Notes: generated from the sequence alone by a model not told the origin. Numbered from the stretch's first letter, positions 49,101 to 57,540 are shown. The stretch is DNA of 64,000 nt from Streptomyces halstedii (GCA_000720535.1 JOAZ01000007.1:285997-349996); one strand, 5' to 3'. A program made the numbers and translations.

Positions 49101-50865
49101 CCCGGAGTCCCTTCCGGAACCCTCCGCCGACGGCGCCCGGACCTCGCTGCCCGCCCTGCGCGAGGCCTACCGGGCCGCCTCCCAGCTGTACGAGAAGGTC
49201 GGCGTCGGCGCCGACCTGCGCGCCGAACAGGCCCGCGCGGAGAGCGACGAGAGCGCCGCCCTGGCCGAGCTGGACCGCCTCACCAACAAGGTCCGCACCC
49301 GCGCCGCCACCCTCCTGGAAGGCACCGACGGAGCCGACGGCCCGTCCCGGCAGGCCGCGGCGGCCCGCGCCGAGTCCCTCGTCCACCTGCTGGAGACCCG
49401 GGCCTCCACGGCCAGCGAGCAACTGGGCCGGCTGCGCGGCGAAGCCGAGCGGCTCGCCCCGGCCGACGGCGAACCCCACCACACCGAGCTGCCCGACGAC
49501 CTCGTCCCGGTCGACGCGGACCAGGCGCAGAACCTCCTGCGCGCCGCGACCGCCGAACTCGCCTGTGCCACCGACGCCCTGGACACCGCCCGCGCCGCCC
49601 ACGCCCAGTTCCTCCGCGCCCACCGCACCGCGGAGGAGTCGGCCGGCGGCTTCGAGGAGACCGCCGCGCTCCTGCGCGACCTGCTCAGGGACCACGCGCC
49701 CGACGAGGAGACCGAGACACCCGAGCCCTACCCCGGGACCCTCGACGAGGCCAGGCAGTCCGCCGCCGAGGCACGGCGCTCCCTGCGCGGCTGTGCCGCC
49801 GACCTCTCGGCGGCCGAGTCCTCCGTGCGCGAGGCGAGCGACGTCCTCGTACGGCACGCCAACTCCACCCGCTACGAACAGGTCCGCACCCCGGCCCGCC
49901 AGCAGATCCGGGAACTCCCGGCCGCCGCCCTGCCGGACCACGCCGAGAAGTGGGCCGCCGCCTTCGCCCCCCGGCTCCGGGTGCTCACCGACGAACTGAC
50001 CCAGCTGGAGCGCAACCGCGACTCGATCGTCGACCGGCTCCGGGGCCTGGTGGAGTCCGCGCTCGCCACCCTGCGCTCCGCCCAGCGGCTCTCCCGGCTG
50101 CCCGAAGGGCTGGGGGAGTGGTCGGGGCAGGAGTTCCTCCGTATCCGCTTCGAGGAACCCGACCAGGCCACCCTCACCGAACGGCTCGGCGAGGTCATCG
50201 ACGCGGCCACGCACGCCGCCCTCAAGAAGAACTCCGACCTGCGCAGGGACGGCATGTCCCTGCTGCTGCGCGGAGTCGAGGCGGCGCTGCGGCCCAAGGG
50301 CATCGCGGTCGAGATCCTCAAGCCGGACGCGGTGCTCCGCGCCCAGCGGGTGCCCGTGGGACAGATGGGAGACGTCTTCTCCGGCGGCCAGCTGCTCACC
50401 GCGGCCATCGCGCTGTACTGCACCATGGCCGCCCTGCGCGGCAACGACCGGGGCCGCGACCGGCACCGCCACGCCGGGACCCTCTTCCTCGACAACCCCA
50501 TCGGCCGCGCCAACGCCACCTACCTGCTGGAGCTCCAGCGCGCCGTCGCCGACGCGCTCGGCGTCCAGCTGCTGTACACGACGGGGCTCTTCGACACCAC
50601 GGCGCTCGCCGAGTTCCCCCTCGTCATCCGGCTGCGCAACGACGCGGACCTGCGGGCGGGGCTCAAGTACATCAGCGTCGAGGAACACCTGCGGCCGGGC
50701 CTTCCGCAGCAGGACCCCGGAGGGGAGACGGTCCACGGGGAGATCACCGCGACCCGGATGTTCAAGCGGGCCGCCCCGGCCGACGGGACGCCGGACGCGG
50801 TGCCCGTCCCGGAGACCCGCCCGGCGACCGGCACCCGCCCGTCACCGGACCCGCTGGGACGCTGA
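46156..50865 (+). CDS. Large SMC/MukB-like coiled-coil ATPase (subunit C)
   Basis: A 1569-aa ABC-type ATPase with split heads. N-terminal head about 1-240: Walker A ENGGGKS (64-70). Very long Ala/Arg/Glu-rich coiled coil about 260-620 and 810-1380. Between them is a globular hinge-like insert about 620-800 (ALGDGGLLPPGPDVLATVEYLGEHGIPALPGW). C-terminal head: signature FSGGQ at 1408-1412 and Walker B LFLDNP with Asp1446 followed by Asn1447, where SMC and ABC ATPases usually have the catalytic Glu. The layout is that of MukB, MksB and Wadjet JetC. Last gene of an A-B-C operon. No JetD-like nuclease follows. Likely DNA-loop extrusion or foreign-DNA restriction; not demonstrable here. Confidence 0.75.
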   Translation: MYELSRVRLYSIGPAGARYADTVLDLRGVGEPVPDPAPAQAEFFEEEPAGPPRRPAPAGVLFLENGGGKSVLLKLIFSVMLPGHRNTLGGASSGVLRKFLLADDCGHVALEWQHTLTGECVVVGKVSEWRGRQVSNDPRKFAEAWYSFRPGPGLSLDNLPVAEATSVGRPAEGASGAQGRRRTMKGFRDALTDAGKFYQHLDVYWEEIHDRWNEHLGDLGLDPELFRYQREMNADEGEAAGLFAVKKDSDFTDLLLRAVTDTRDTDGLADLVSGFGNKLGRRAELTAERDFTAGSVDLLGRIVEATATRARSRDVHTAAERRARTLARRLFARATEERGRTAELAEQVTAAAHTVTSADTARGHRDLVAAELAYRHASLALAAAEKGAAAQRRELGDARTLHAAWQAAEAVLRHRAAADRSARVAVAIREAERDAAPALAARATAAADLVRALHTAAERGERVAEEEEERSATLQTTGEVAHRDATTAATEAQRARSEAGHLRQRLTEVEQETAEAVRAGWLDDTAPDADPARAALAANDAEQAAVAAWDTARDAARTTADHARESAAAESRAELAAARAADAARAAEQSYEAERRAADSIAADPRLADLLGTPVGGGVPHPRRAAGEEAPAAPGSAQPLTAEELDHSADELRELLDQGVAGAERRLFDLRTAAADDSRILGALGDGGLLPPGPDVLATVEYLGEHGIPALPGWRYLAQAVPPADHAAVLAARPELVDGVVITDPDAHTRAREVLGTAALLPRSAVAVGTTAALLAPVPAGGALDGDGVFLVPPNPAMHDEHAADEERQELRARAAARDEDIRTLAARLGADRALAARIGSWRADCPPGMLTELREAAHTARTAAESAQGTLAEARTVRAEADEAAADAARVRDERQEAAQRARRTADALAGLAHRLRDRAAWQARLRELTDEAAESEARAAACLDRARAADEDRRAAQRAADDAHRTARALRAERAEIAGAPESLPEPSADGARTSLPALREAYRAASQLYEKVGVGADLRAEQARAESDESAALAELDRLTNKVRTRAATLLEGTDGADGPSRQAAAARAESLVHLLETRASTASEQLGRLRGEAERLAPADGEPHHTELPDDLVPVDADQAQNLLRAATAELACATDALDTARAAHAQFLRAHRTAEESAGGFEETAALLRDLLRDHAPDEETETPEPYPGTLDEARQSAAEARRSLRGCAADLSAAESSVREASDVLVRHANSTRYEQVRTPARQQIRELPAAALPDHAEKWAAAFAPRLRVLTDELTQLERNRDSIVDRLRGLVESALATLRSAQRLSRLPEGLGEWSGQEFLRIRFEEPDQATLTERLGEVIDAATHAALKKNSDLRRDGMSLLLRGVEAALRPKGIAVEILKPDAVLRAQRVPVGQMGDVFSGGQLLTAAIALYCTMAALRGNDRGRDRHRHAGTLFLDNPIGRANATYLLELQRAVADALGVQLLYTTGLFDTTALAEFPLVIRLRNDADLRAGLKYISVEEHLRPGLPQQDPGGETVHGEITATRMFKRAAPADGTPDAVPVPETRPATGTRPSPDPLGR

Positions 50866-50937
50866 GCCTCCCGGCGGCACGGCCGGCCGTGCCGCCGCGG
50901 GCCCCGGTCAGGCCGGGGAGAGGCCGCCGCGTCCCGG

Positions 50938-51390
50938 TCAGGCCTGGGAGAGACCGCCCGCGCCCCGGCGGCGTATTCGCGCGTCCCGGCGGGCCTGGGA
51001 CCGGGCCGCGCTCCGGGCCCTGCGCCGCTCGCGCCGCATACGGCGCGCCGTGCTGCTCGGCACGGAGACCACGCCGTGCCGCTGGTTCCACACCTGCCGG
51101 GTCACCCACACGTCCAGCACCGACCAGGTGGCGACCACCGTGCTGGCCACCCCGCTGAGCACCATGGGGAAGGCCAGCCACGAGCCCGCCAGCGTGCACA
51201 GGAAGGCCACCACGGCCTGGACCAGCGTCACCGACATGATGAGCACCGCCCGCACCGCGGCCGTACGCACCGGATCCGGCATCCGCCGCCGTGTCGCGGG
51301 CTCTTCCACCCACAGCCGCTGCCTGGGAATCCGGGCGCCGCCCGCCGCCGCGGCCGCCGCCGGCACACCCCGTTGTTCATCCGTCCTCAC
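50938..51390 (-). CDS. Conserved hypothetical membrane protein
   Basis: A 150-aa protein with two hydrophobic helices (about 44-66 and 70-92; VLIMSVTLVQAVVAFLCTLAGSW, FPMVLSGVASTVVATWSVLDVW) and a very basic C-terminal tail (RRMRRERRRARSAARSQARRD). The N-terminus is Ala-rich and polar. It is convergent with the SMC-like operon, ending 72 bp from its stop, so it is not part of that operon. I do not recognise the family; the basic tail could contact nucleic acid or lipid. Confidence 0.65.
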   Translation of the reverse strand: MRTDEQRGVPAAAAAAGGARIPRQRLWVEEPATRRRMPDPVRTAAVRAVLIMSVTLVQAVVAFLCTLAGSWLAFPMVLSGVASTVVATWSVLDVWVTRQVWNQRHGVVSVPSSTARRMRRERRRARSAARSQARRDARIRRRGAGGLSQA

Positions 51391-51867
51391 GGACCCTCAA
51401 CTCCCCTCCGCCGTACGACCCAAGGGGTGGCTGCCCGGTGTGTGCCCGGTCCACGCCGGCGGACCACACCGGCGTGCGCACCATCCCCCGTACGGTCGTC
51501 TGCCCCCGTACAGCTGGACGAACGCCGGTGCGTGAAGATTCCCGCCGAACGCCCTCAATCAGACCCGAAAGCCTACAGAACGAAGACTTCCAGCCAACCG
51601 CCCGGGGTGCGCATGTGCGCCGTGGCCCCGCTGCCCGTGTCACACTTCGCGAACTTCTTCGCCGGTTATACCAGGACAACTGGTGATCAACACCGGAAAG
51701 AGGGGCTGAAATTCGACCGGACGCGTCTTCGAGTTGTCCGCGTGTCAGTAGTAGGCTCGCGCCGTTTGTTGACGGAAGACCGATGGACGTCCGGCGGGAT
51801 CACCGCCGAAGGACCGGAAACACCGACACGACCACCCCCGCGGCGCGGGGTCGAGCTGGGGGAGGCC
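51391..51867 (+). promoter_or_regulatory. 477-bp region upstream of the conservon
   Basis: No gene is supported. TAGGCT at about 51755 is a plausible -10 box some 110 bp before cvnA, with only poor -35 candidates. A small palindrome ACCAG/CTGGT lies at about 51670. The divergent hypothetical membrane protein must also be transcribed from this region. Confidence 0.3.
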
Positions 51868-54609
51868 ATGCGCTTTCGCGGGAAGTCCATCCGCAGGAAG
51901 ATCGTGGCGCTGCTCCTGGTGCCGCTCGTCTCCCTCACCGGACTGTGGGTCTTCGCCACCTACATCACCGGTCGCGAGGCCCGCGATCTGCTGGGCGCCG
52001 GTTCCATCATGGAGAACCTCGGCCATCCGCTGGAGGAGACCGTCCGCGCCGTCCAGGGCGAGCGCCGGCAGACCCTGGTCTTCCTGGCCGACCCCCGGGC
52101 CTCCGACGCCCTGCCGGTCCTCCTGCGCCAACGCGCCGCGACCGACCGGTCCGTGGCCGACGTCAGAAGCAGCGCGGGCCGCGACGGCGTACGCGACGCG
52201 CTCAGCCCGGAGGCCGAAGCACAGCTCGACGCGGTCCTGCGCGAGGTCGACGGCCTGGAGGCGCTGCGGTCCTCCGTCGAGCGGCGCACCATCGACCGGA
52301 CCCGCGCCCTGGACTTCTACAACGGCCTCGTGGACCCCTGCTACCGCTTCCTCAACGGCCTCCACACGATGGAGAACGTCACGACGGACAAGGAGTTCCG
52401 GGCCCTGGTCGGGGTCTCGCGGGCCCGCGAGATGCTCTCCCGCGAGGACGCGCTGGTCGCGTCCGGACTGATCGCGGGCCGGCTCGGCGCCCCCGAACTG
52501 CGCGCCGTCTCCGACCTCGCCGCCAACCGCCGGCTCCTCTACGACGTCAACCTGGAGCTGCTGCCCGAGGCCGAGCGGGCCCGCATGGACCAGTACTGGT
52601 CCGGCCCCGACACCGAACCGCTGCGCACGACCGAGCAGAAGCTCATCGCCGCCGGCCCGTTCAAGAAGCCCGGGACCCTCGACGCGCAGCGGTGGCAGCA
52701 GGTGGCCCCACCGGTCCTGGACCACCTGGCCGACGACAACACCCAGATGGCCAACCGCTTCCAGGACCGCGCCGAGCCCGCCGGGTACCGGATCCTGATC
52801 CAGGCCGGGGTGGCCGGTGTCCTCGGCTTCCTCGCCCTGATCGTCTCGGTCTTCGTCTCCGTACGCGTGGGCCGCGCCCTGATCCGTGACCTCTCCCGGC
52901 TGCGCAAGGACGCCCACGAGGTGTCCGGCGTCCGGCTGCCCAGCGTGATGCGGAGGCTGGCCGCGGGCGAGCAGGTGGACGTGGAGACCGAGGCCCCGCA
53001 GCTGAGTTACGGCAAGGACGAGGTCGGCCAGGTCGGCCAGGCGCTCAACACGCTCCAGCGGGCCGCCGTCGAGGCCGCCGTCAAACAGGCCGACATGCGC
53101 CGCGGCGTCTCCGAGGTCTTCGTCAACCTCGCCCGCCGCAACCAGGTGCTGCTGCACCGGCAGCTGACGCTCCTGGACGCCATGGAGCGCCGTACCGAGA
53201 ACGGCGACGAACTCGCCGACCTCTTCCGCCTCGACCACCTCACCACCCGCATGCGCCGCCACGCCGAGGGCCTCGTGATCCTCTCCGGAGCGGCCCCGTC
53301 CCGGCAGTGGCGCAAGCCCATCCAGCTGATGGACGTGGTGCGGGCGGCGGTCGCCGAGGTGGAGGACTACGAGCGCGTCGAGGTCAGGCGGCTGCCCCGC
53401 ATCGGCGTGGGCGGCCCCGCCGTGGCCGACCTGACCCACCTCATCGCCGAACTGCTGGAGAACGCCACCGTGTTCTCGCCCCCGCACACCGCGGTCCAGG
53501 TGCACGGCGAACGCGTGGCCAACGGCTTCACCCTCGAAATCCACGACCGCGGCCTCGGCATGGCCCCCGAGGTCCTGCTCGACGCCAACCTGCGGCTCGC
53601 CGAGACCCCCGACTTCGAGCTGTCCGACACCGACCGCCTCGGACTCTTCGTGGTCAGCCGGCTCGCCCAGCGGCAGAACGTGCGGGTCTCGCTTCAGACC
53701 TCGCCCTACGGCGGCACCACCGCCGTCGTCTTCATCCCGGGGCAACTGCTCACCGACGCCCCCGACACCCACGGCACCGGCTTCCGCCTCGACCGCAGGG
53801 CCGAGAAGGCGATCGGCGGCGGACCGGGCGACGGCACCGCCGCCCGGCGCCCCGCCGACACCGGCCGGCCCCCCGGACTGGCCCCGGTGCCCACCGCCAC
53901 CGTCGCGCTGGACGGCCCGGTCGAGCTGGAGGGCCCGGTGGGCGCGCTGGAGCTCGCCGACGACCCCGCCCTGGCCCGTGACCTCGATCCGGCGCTCGGG
54001 CCCGTCCTGGACGGCGTGTCCGACCTGGAGGACACGGAGAGCGAGCGCGGTGGCATCTTCCGCGCCCGCGGGCTGCGCCGGAACGCGGAGCGTGAACAGC
54101 ACCAGCAGGCGTCGGACCCTTCCGAGGGCCGCACGGCCGACGTCCGCCCCATGCGCCCCGCCGGGTCCGTCCCGCTGCCCCGGCGCAAGCCGCCGACGCT
54201 GGTCACCGACCGCGGCCGCCGGGTGCCGGAGACGGGCCGTTCGCACCCCGCGCCCTCCGAGGACCGCGCCGCGGACCGGAAGGCGGCGGACCGGAAGCCG
54301 GAGGAGCGGCCGGACACCCCGGCACCCGACGCGGCCCCGGACGGCGCGCCGGGCACCATCGGCGGCCTGCCGCGCAGGATCCGGCAGGCCAGCATCGCCC
54401 CACAGCTCCGGGAGGCCTCCGCAGAGCGGACTCCCGGCCACGACCCCGCGGACAGGGCCGACGAGTTCGGACGGGACGCGGACGACGTACGCAACCGCAT
54501 GGCCTCGATCCAACGCGGCTGGCAGCGTGGCCGTCGGCAGAACGCCGAGGACACGGCCGGCCCCGGCGAGACAGCACCAGGAACCACTCCGGGAGGGGAC
54601 GGTCGATGA
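51868..54609 (+). CDS. cvnA: Conservon sensor histidine kinase-like protein CvnA (nitrate/nitrite-sensing domain)
   Basis: A 913-aa membrane protein. The first helix spans 12-32, then an extracellular NIT (nitrate/nitrite-sensing) domain about 40-300, a second helix about 306-332, and a HAMP-like linker to about 390. A dimerisation helix region with FRLDHLTTRMRRHAEGLV follows, then an HATPase_c domain about 515-630 (ELLENATVFSP, IHDRGLGMAPE, GLFVVSRLAQRQ). The C-terminal 270 residues are a Pro/Ala/Asp/Arg-rich disordered tail. A canonical phospho-His box is unclear, as usual for CvnA. The start ATG 51868 has GGGGGAGG before it. It overlaps cvnB by ATGA. Conservons act as membrane-bound complexes controlling development or antibiotics. 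Confidence 0.92.
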   Translation: MRFRGKSIRRKIVALLLVPLVSLTGLWVFATYITGREARDLLGAGSIMENLGHPLEETVRAVQGERRQTLVFLADPRASDALPVLLRQRAATDRSVADVRSSAGRDGVRDALSPEAEAQLDAVLREVDGLEALRSSVERRTIDRTRALDFYNGLVDPCYRFLNGLHTMENVTTDKEFRALVGVSRAREMLSREDALVASGLIAGRLGAPELRAVSDLAANRRLLYDVNLELLPEAERARMDQYWSGPDTEPLRTTEQKLIAAGPFKKPGTLDAQRWQQVAPPVLDHLADDNTQMANRFQDRAEPAGYRILIQAGVAGVLGFLALIVSVFVSVRVGRALIRDLSRLRKDAHEVSGVRLPSVMRRLAAGEQVDVETEAPQLSYGKDEVGQVGQALNTLQRAAVEAAVKQADMRRGVSEVFVNLARRNQVLLHRQLTLLDAMERRTENGDELADLFRLDHLTTRMRRHAEGLVILSGAAPSRQWRKPIQLMDVVRAAVAEVEDYERVEVRRLPRIGVGGPAVADLTHLIAELLENATVFSPPHTAVQVHGERVANGFTLEIHDRGLGMAPEVLLDANLRLAETPDFELSDTDRLGLFVVSRLAQRQNVRVSLQTSPYGGTTAVVFIPGQLLTDAPDTHGTGFRLDRRAEKAIGGGPGDGTAARRPADTGRPPGLAPVPTATVALDGPVELEGPVGALELADDPALARDLDPALGPVLDGVSDLEDTESERGGIFRARGLRRNAEREQHQQASDPSEGRTADVRPMRPAGSVPLPRRKPPTLVTDRGRRVPETGRSHPAPSEDRAADRKAADRKPEERPDTPAPDAAPDGAPGTIGGLPRRIRQASIAPQLREASAERTPGHDPADRADEFGRDADDVRNRMASIQRGWQRGRRQNAEDTAGPGETAPGTTPGGDGR

Positions 54610-55049
54610 CCGCACCGAACGCCGCAGCAACCGACGCCGCACGCCAGGGCTCCAGCCAGCTCAACTGGCTCCTTGACGAACTGGTCGAGCGGGTATCGAG
54701 CATCCGCAAGGCGCTGGTGCTCTCCAGCGACGGCCTCGCCACCGGCACGTCGCAGGACCTGAGCCGCGAGGACAGCGAACACCTGGCGGCCGTCGCCTCC
54801 GGTTTCCACAGCCTCGCCAAGGGGGTGGGCCGCCACTTCGAGGCGGGCCGGGTCCGCCAGACCGTCGTCGAACTCGACGAGGCGTTCCTCTTCGTGACGG
54901 CGGCCGGTGACGGCAGCTGTCTCGCCGTCCTGGCGGACTCCGACTCGGACGTCGGACAGGTGGCGTACGAGATGACCCTGATGGTCAAGCGGGTGGGCGC
55001 CCACCTGGCCAACGCGCCCAGAGCGACCGGTATGTCCGCCGGAGGGTGA
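54606..55049 (+). CDS. cvnB: Conservon roadblock/LC7 protein CvnB
   Basis: A 147-aa protein of the roadblock/LC7 (MglB-like) family. Core features are LNWLLDELVERVSSIRKALVLSSDGLATGTS, ADSDSDVGQVAYEMTLMVKRVG and an intervening beta sheet with FLFVTAAGDGSCLAVL. MglB-like proteins act on small GTPases, so CvnB probably regulates CvnD. The start overlaps the cvnA stop (ATGA). Confidence 0.94.
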   Translation: MTAPNAAATDAARQGSSQLNWLLDELVERVSSIRKALVLSSDGLATGTSQDLSREDSEHLAAVASGFHSLAKGVGRHFEAGRVRQTVVELDEAFLFVTAAGDGSCLAVLADSDSDVGQVAYEMTLMVKRVGAHLANAPRATGMSAGG

Positions 55050-55058
55050 GGAGATGGC

Positions 55059-55493
55059 ATGAGCGCCGACTCCGCCCGGGACACCCCGGGACCGCCCCGC
55101 GGCTCCGCCGACGAGGACTCCTCACGCTGGTACGACGCCGAGGCCGGACCGGTGGTCCGCCCCTACGCCATGACCCGGGGGCGTACCAGCAGCGCGTCCC
55201 GTCACCGTCTCGACCTGATCGCGATCGTCGTCCCGGAACCCGCGGCCGACGATCCCGGCCGGGACCAGACGCTCTCCCCGGAACACGTGGAGATCGTCGA
55301 ACTGTGCAGCGACATGCCCCAGTCGATCGCCGAGCTCGCCTCCGGACTGGACCTCCCCGTCGGGGTGGTCCGCGTCCTGGTCGGTGACCTCGTCGAGGAG
55401 GAGCTGGTGCATGTCACCCGTCCCGTTCCGCCGGCCGAGCTGCCGGACGTGAACATTCTTCGCGAGGTGATCAATGGCCTTCGGGCGCTCTAG
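55059..55493 (+). CDS. cvnC: Conservon DUF742 protein CvnC
   Basis: A 144-aa DUF742 protein. It has the characteristic opening SRWYDAEAGPVVRPYAMTRGRT and a winged-helix core (EHVEIVELCSDMPQSIAELASGLDLPVGVVRVLVGDLVEEELV). The end carries the typical PDVNILREVINGLRAL. It may bind DNA or protein. It overlaps the GTPase gene by 20 nt, so production is coupled. Confidence 0.94.
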   Translation: MSADSARDTPGPPRGSADEDSSRWYDAEAGPVVRPYAMTRGRTSSASRHRLDLIAIVVPEPAADDPGRDQTLSPEHVEIVELCSDMPQSIAELASGLDLPVGVVRVLVGDLVEEELVHVTRPVPPAELPDVNILREVINGLRAL

Positions 55494-56085
55494 CCGCAGC
55501 AGGCGGCCCGTGGAGCCCGTTACCCTGAAAATCCTGGTGGCGGGCGGCTTCGGTGTGGGCAAGACGACCCTGGTGGGGGCGGTCAGCGAGATCCGGCCGC
55601 TGCGTACGGAGGAGAGGCTGAGCGAGGCCGGCCGGCCGGTCGACGACCTCGGCGGTGTCGAGGGCAAGAGCACCACCACGGTGGCCATGGACTTCGGGCG
55701 GATCACCCTGCGCGAGGACCTGGTGCTCTACCTGTTCGGGACCCCCGGGCAGGACCGTTTCTGGTTCCTCTGGGACGAGCTGGCCCAGGGGGCCCTGGGA
55801 GCGGTCGTCCTGGCCGACACCCGGCGGCTGGAGGACTCCTTCGCGGCCGTGGACTACTTCGAGCGGCGCGGCATCCCCTTCACCGTCGCGGTCAACCTCT
55901 TCGAGGGCGCCCAGCGCTTCCCCGCAGAGACGGTCCGGGCGGCACTCGACCTCGACCCGGGGGTCCCGGTCCTCCTGTGCGACGCCCGCGAACGCGCGTC
56001 CGTACGGGACGTGCTCGTGGCCGTCGTCGAGCACGCGATGGCGCGCGCCGGCCGGCCCAGACAACCGGAACCGGCCAGGACCTGA
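55474..56085 (+). CDS. cvnD: Conservon small GTPase CvnD
   Basis: A 203-aa Ras-like/MglA-type GTP-binding protein. G1 is AGGFGVGKTTLVGAV (about residues 25-39), G2 region TTTVAMDFGRI, and G3 FGTPGQDRFWFLWDEL. The NKxD motif is replaced by AVNLFEGA (G4-like), as in other conservon GTPases. It is the last conservon gene, expected to cycle between GTP and GDP under control of CvnB. The start lies 20 nt inside cvnC. Confidence 0.94.
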   Translation: MAFGRSSRSRRPVEPVTLKILVAGGFGVGKTTLVGAVSEIRPLRTEERLSEAGRPVDDLGGVEGKSTTTVAMDFGRITLREDLVLYLFGTPGQDRFWFLWDELAQGALGAVVLADTRRLEDSFAAVDYFERRGIPFTVAVNLFEGAQRFPAETVRAALDLDPGVPVLLCDARERASVRDVLVAVVEHAMARAGRPRQPEPART

Positions 56086-56214
56086 GCACCGCCGACCGCG
56101 CGGGAGCGCGGCCCGCACCCCCGCCGACCGGGGTACGGGCCGCGCGTACGGGTGACCCGGCAGGGAGTCTTCACCCGGGGTGACGGTCCGTCAACCCTGT
56201 GCGCGCGGGCGGCC

Positions 56215-56562
56215 TCAGCGGTTCTCGGCGAGCCACGCGGCGGCGGTCTCGGCCAGCTCCCGGTCCCGCCCGGCGAGCATCATCCGGATCATCCGCACAT
56301 CACCGCGCAGCGACCAGGCGGGGTGCCCGAACGTCGCCGGGTTGTTCCCCTCGATGAGGAAGTGGGCCGGCCACGCGGTCCCGTAACCGATCAGCGGCAG
56401 GGCGGCCGCGTACCGCTTCCTGCCCCGGGCGAGTCCGTACGCGGTGACGGCGAGACCGGTCAGGGTGCCGGTCAGATGGACCCACCGGGTCGCCGCCTTC
56501 GCGTGCATCGCGACGTAGTAGGGCCAGAACTCTTCATACGATCCGAACGTCCGCTGTGGCAT
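56215..56562 (-). CDS. DUF962 (Mpo1-like) membrane protein
   Basis: A 115-aa protein with two or three hydrophobic segments and the DUF962/Mpo1-like opening SYEEFWPYYVAMHAKAATRWVHLTGTLTG plus WPAHFLIEGNNPATFGHPAWSL. The conserved His residues (MHAK, WVH, AHF) match Mpo1, an iron-dependent dioxygenase that oxidises 2-hydroxy fatty acids in yeast. The catalytic role in bacteria is unproven. The start MPQRTFGSY at 56562 is set by homology. It converges on the conservon. Confidence 0.82.
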   Translation of the reverse strand: MPQRTFGSYEEFWPYYVAMHAKAATRWVHLTGTLTGLAVTAYGLARGRKRYAAALPLIGYGTAWPAHFLIEGNNPATFGHPAWSLRGDVRMIRMMLAGRDRELAETAAAWLAENR

Positions 56563-56675
56563 GGGGGCACCGTAACGGCTCCACCGGCAACCGGGCACGG
56601 CCCTTCCGCGTCCGAGAGGAGGAGCGGGCGTCCGGAGCCCACGGGGGTGGTCACGTCCGCCCGCTCCGCCGGGCG

Positions 56676-57482
56676 TCAGCGGCCGCCGAGGGACCGCCTG
56701 GAGACCGGGAAGTCGAAGTAGGTGTCCGGGAAGGTCTCCGGCTGGTACGTGAAGTGCCACCACTCCTCGGGCAGGTTCACGAACCCCACGTCGGTCAGCG
56801 TCTTCTTCAGGAACTGCCGGTTGGCGCGCTGAACCCCGCGCACCCGCGGATCGTCGGTGTGCGACAGCGTGTCGAAGCAGTCGAAACCCGTACCCATGTC
56901 CACCGAGTTGTCCGGGAAGCGCTCACCCTCCGGCGCGAAGCACGGCACCGGCTCCTCGCCCGGCACGTACGGCCGGGTCGGCGCCGCGGGCAGCTTCACC
57001 AGGGTGAGATCGACCGTGCCGCCCCGGCTGTGCCCGGACCTCTCCGCGATGTAACCGTCCTCGAACAGCCGCGACTTGTCGACCAGCGGGTAGAACTCAC
57101 CCTTCATGACCTGGTCGTCGGGATCCTTCGCCCAGCGCACGAAGTGGTCCACCGCCCGCTGCGGCCGGTAGCAGTCGTACACCTTCAGCGAGTACCCCTG
57201 GCGCAGCAGCCGCCGCTGTGCCGTGCGCAGCGCACGGGCCGCGGGGCGGGTCAGGAGGCAGACGGGCTGCCGGTAGCCGTCCACCCGCTCTCCCATGAAG
57301 GTGTGCGCGGTGGCGTACCGCATCTCCGTGAGGACCGTCGGATCGACGGACCGCAGATCGACGAACTCCCTCGGCGCCGTGGGGCCGGGCTCCGCCTGTG
57401 CCGGGGGAGCGGCGGCGGTCACGGCGAGGAGGGAGACGGCGACGGCCGCCGGGGCGCGTAACGTACGGGCGATTCCTGTCAT
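56676..57482 (-). CDS. Secreted D-alanyl-D-alanine dipeptidase-like protein (VanX/M15D)
   Basis: A 268-aa zinc peptidase with a signal peptide (about 1-30, ending AQA) and a VanX-type domain. Features are FVDLRSVDPTVLTEMRYAT, YDCYRPQRAVDHF and the zinc motif SGHSRGGTVDLTLV (SxHxxGxxxD). The last zinc/catalytic segment is LPEEWWHFTY. Export distinguishes it from the cytosolic vancomycin-resistance VanX, and no vanHA genes are near, so a role in cell-wall peptide turnover is likelier than resistance. A GTG five codons upstream (57497) is an alternative start. It is divergent from the Nudix gene with about 58 bp between. Confidence 0.88.
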   Translation of the reverse strand: MTGIARTLRAPAAVAVSLLAVTAAAPPAQAEPGPTAPREFVDLRSVDPTVLTEMRYATAHTFMGERVDGYRQPVCLLTRPAARALRTAQRRLLRQGYSLKVYDCYRPQRAVDHFVRWAKDPDDQVMKGEFYPLVDKSRLFEDGYIAERSGHSRGGTVDLTLVKLPAAPTRPYVPGEEPVPCFAPEGERFPDNSVDMGTGFDCFDTLSHTDDPRVRGVQRANRQFLKKTLTDVGFVNLPEEWWHFTYQPETFPDTYFDFPVSRRSLGGR

Positions 57483-57540
57483 GGGCACATCGTCCACCGC
57501 TCCGGGCTCCGGGAGAAGGGTGACCGGATACAGTCCGCCC

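Noticed and set aside
50938-51390. The gene after the SMC-like ATPase as a JetD equivalent
   Set aside because: It is on the opposite strand, only 150 aa, and has two membrane helices with a basic tail, with no nuclease or Toprim features.
56676-57482. A vancomycin-resistance vanX gene
   Set aside because: The protein has a signal peptide and no vanH/vanA or vanRS neighbours, so a wall-turnover dipeptidase is more likely.
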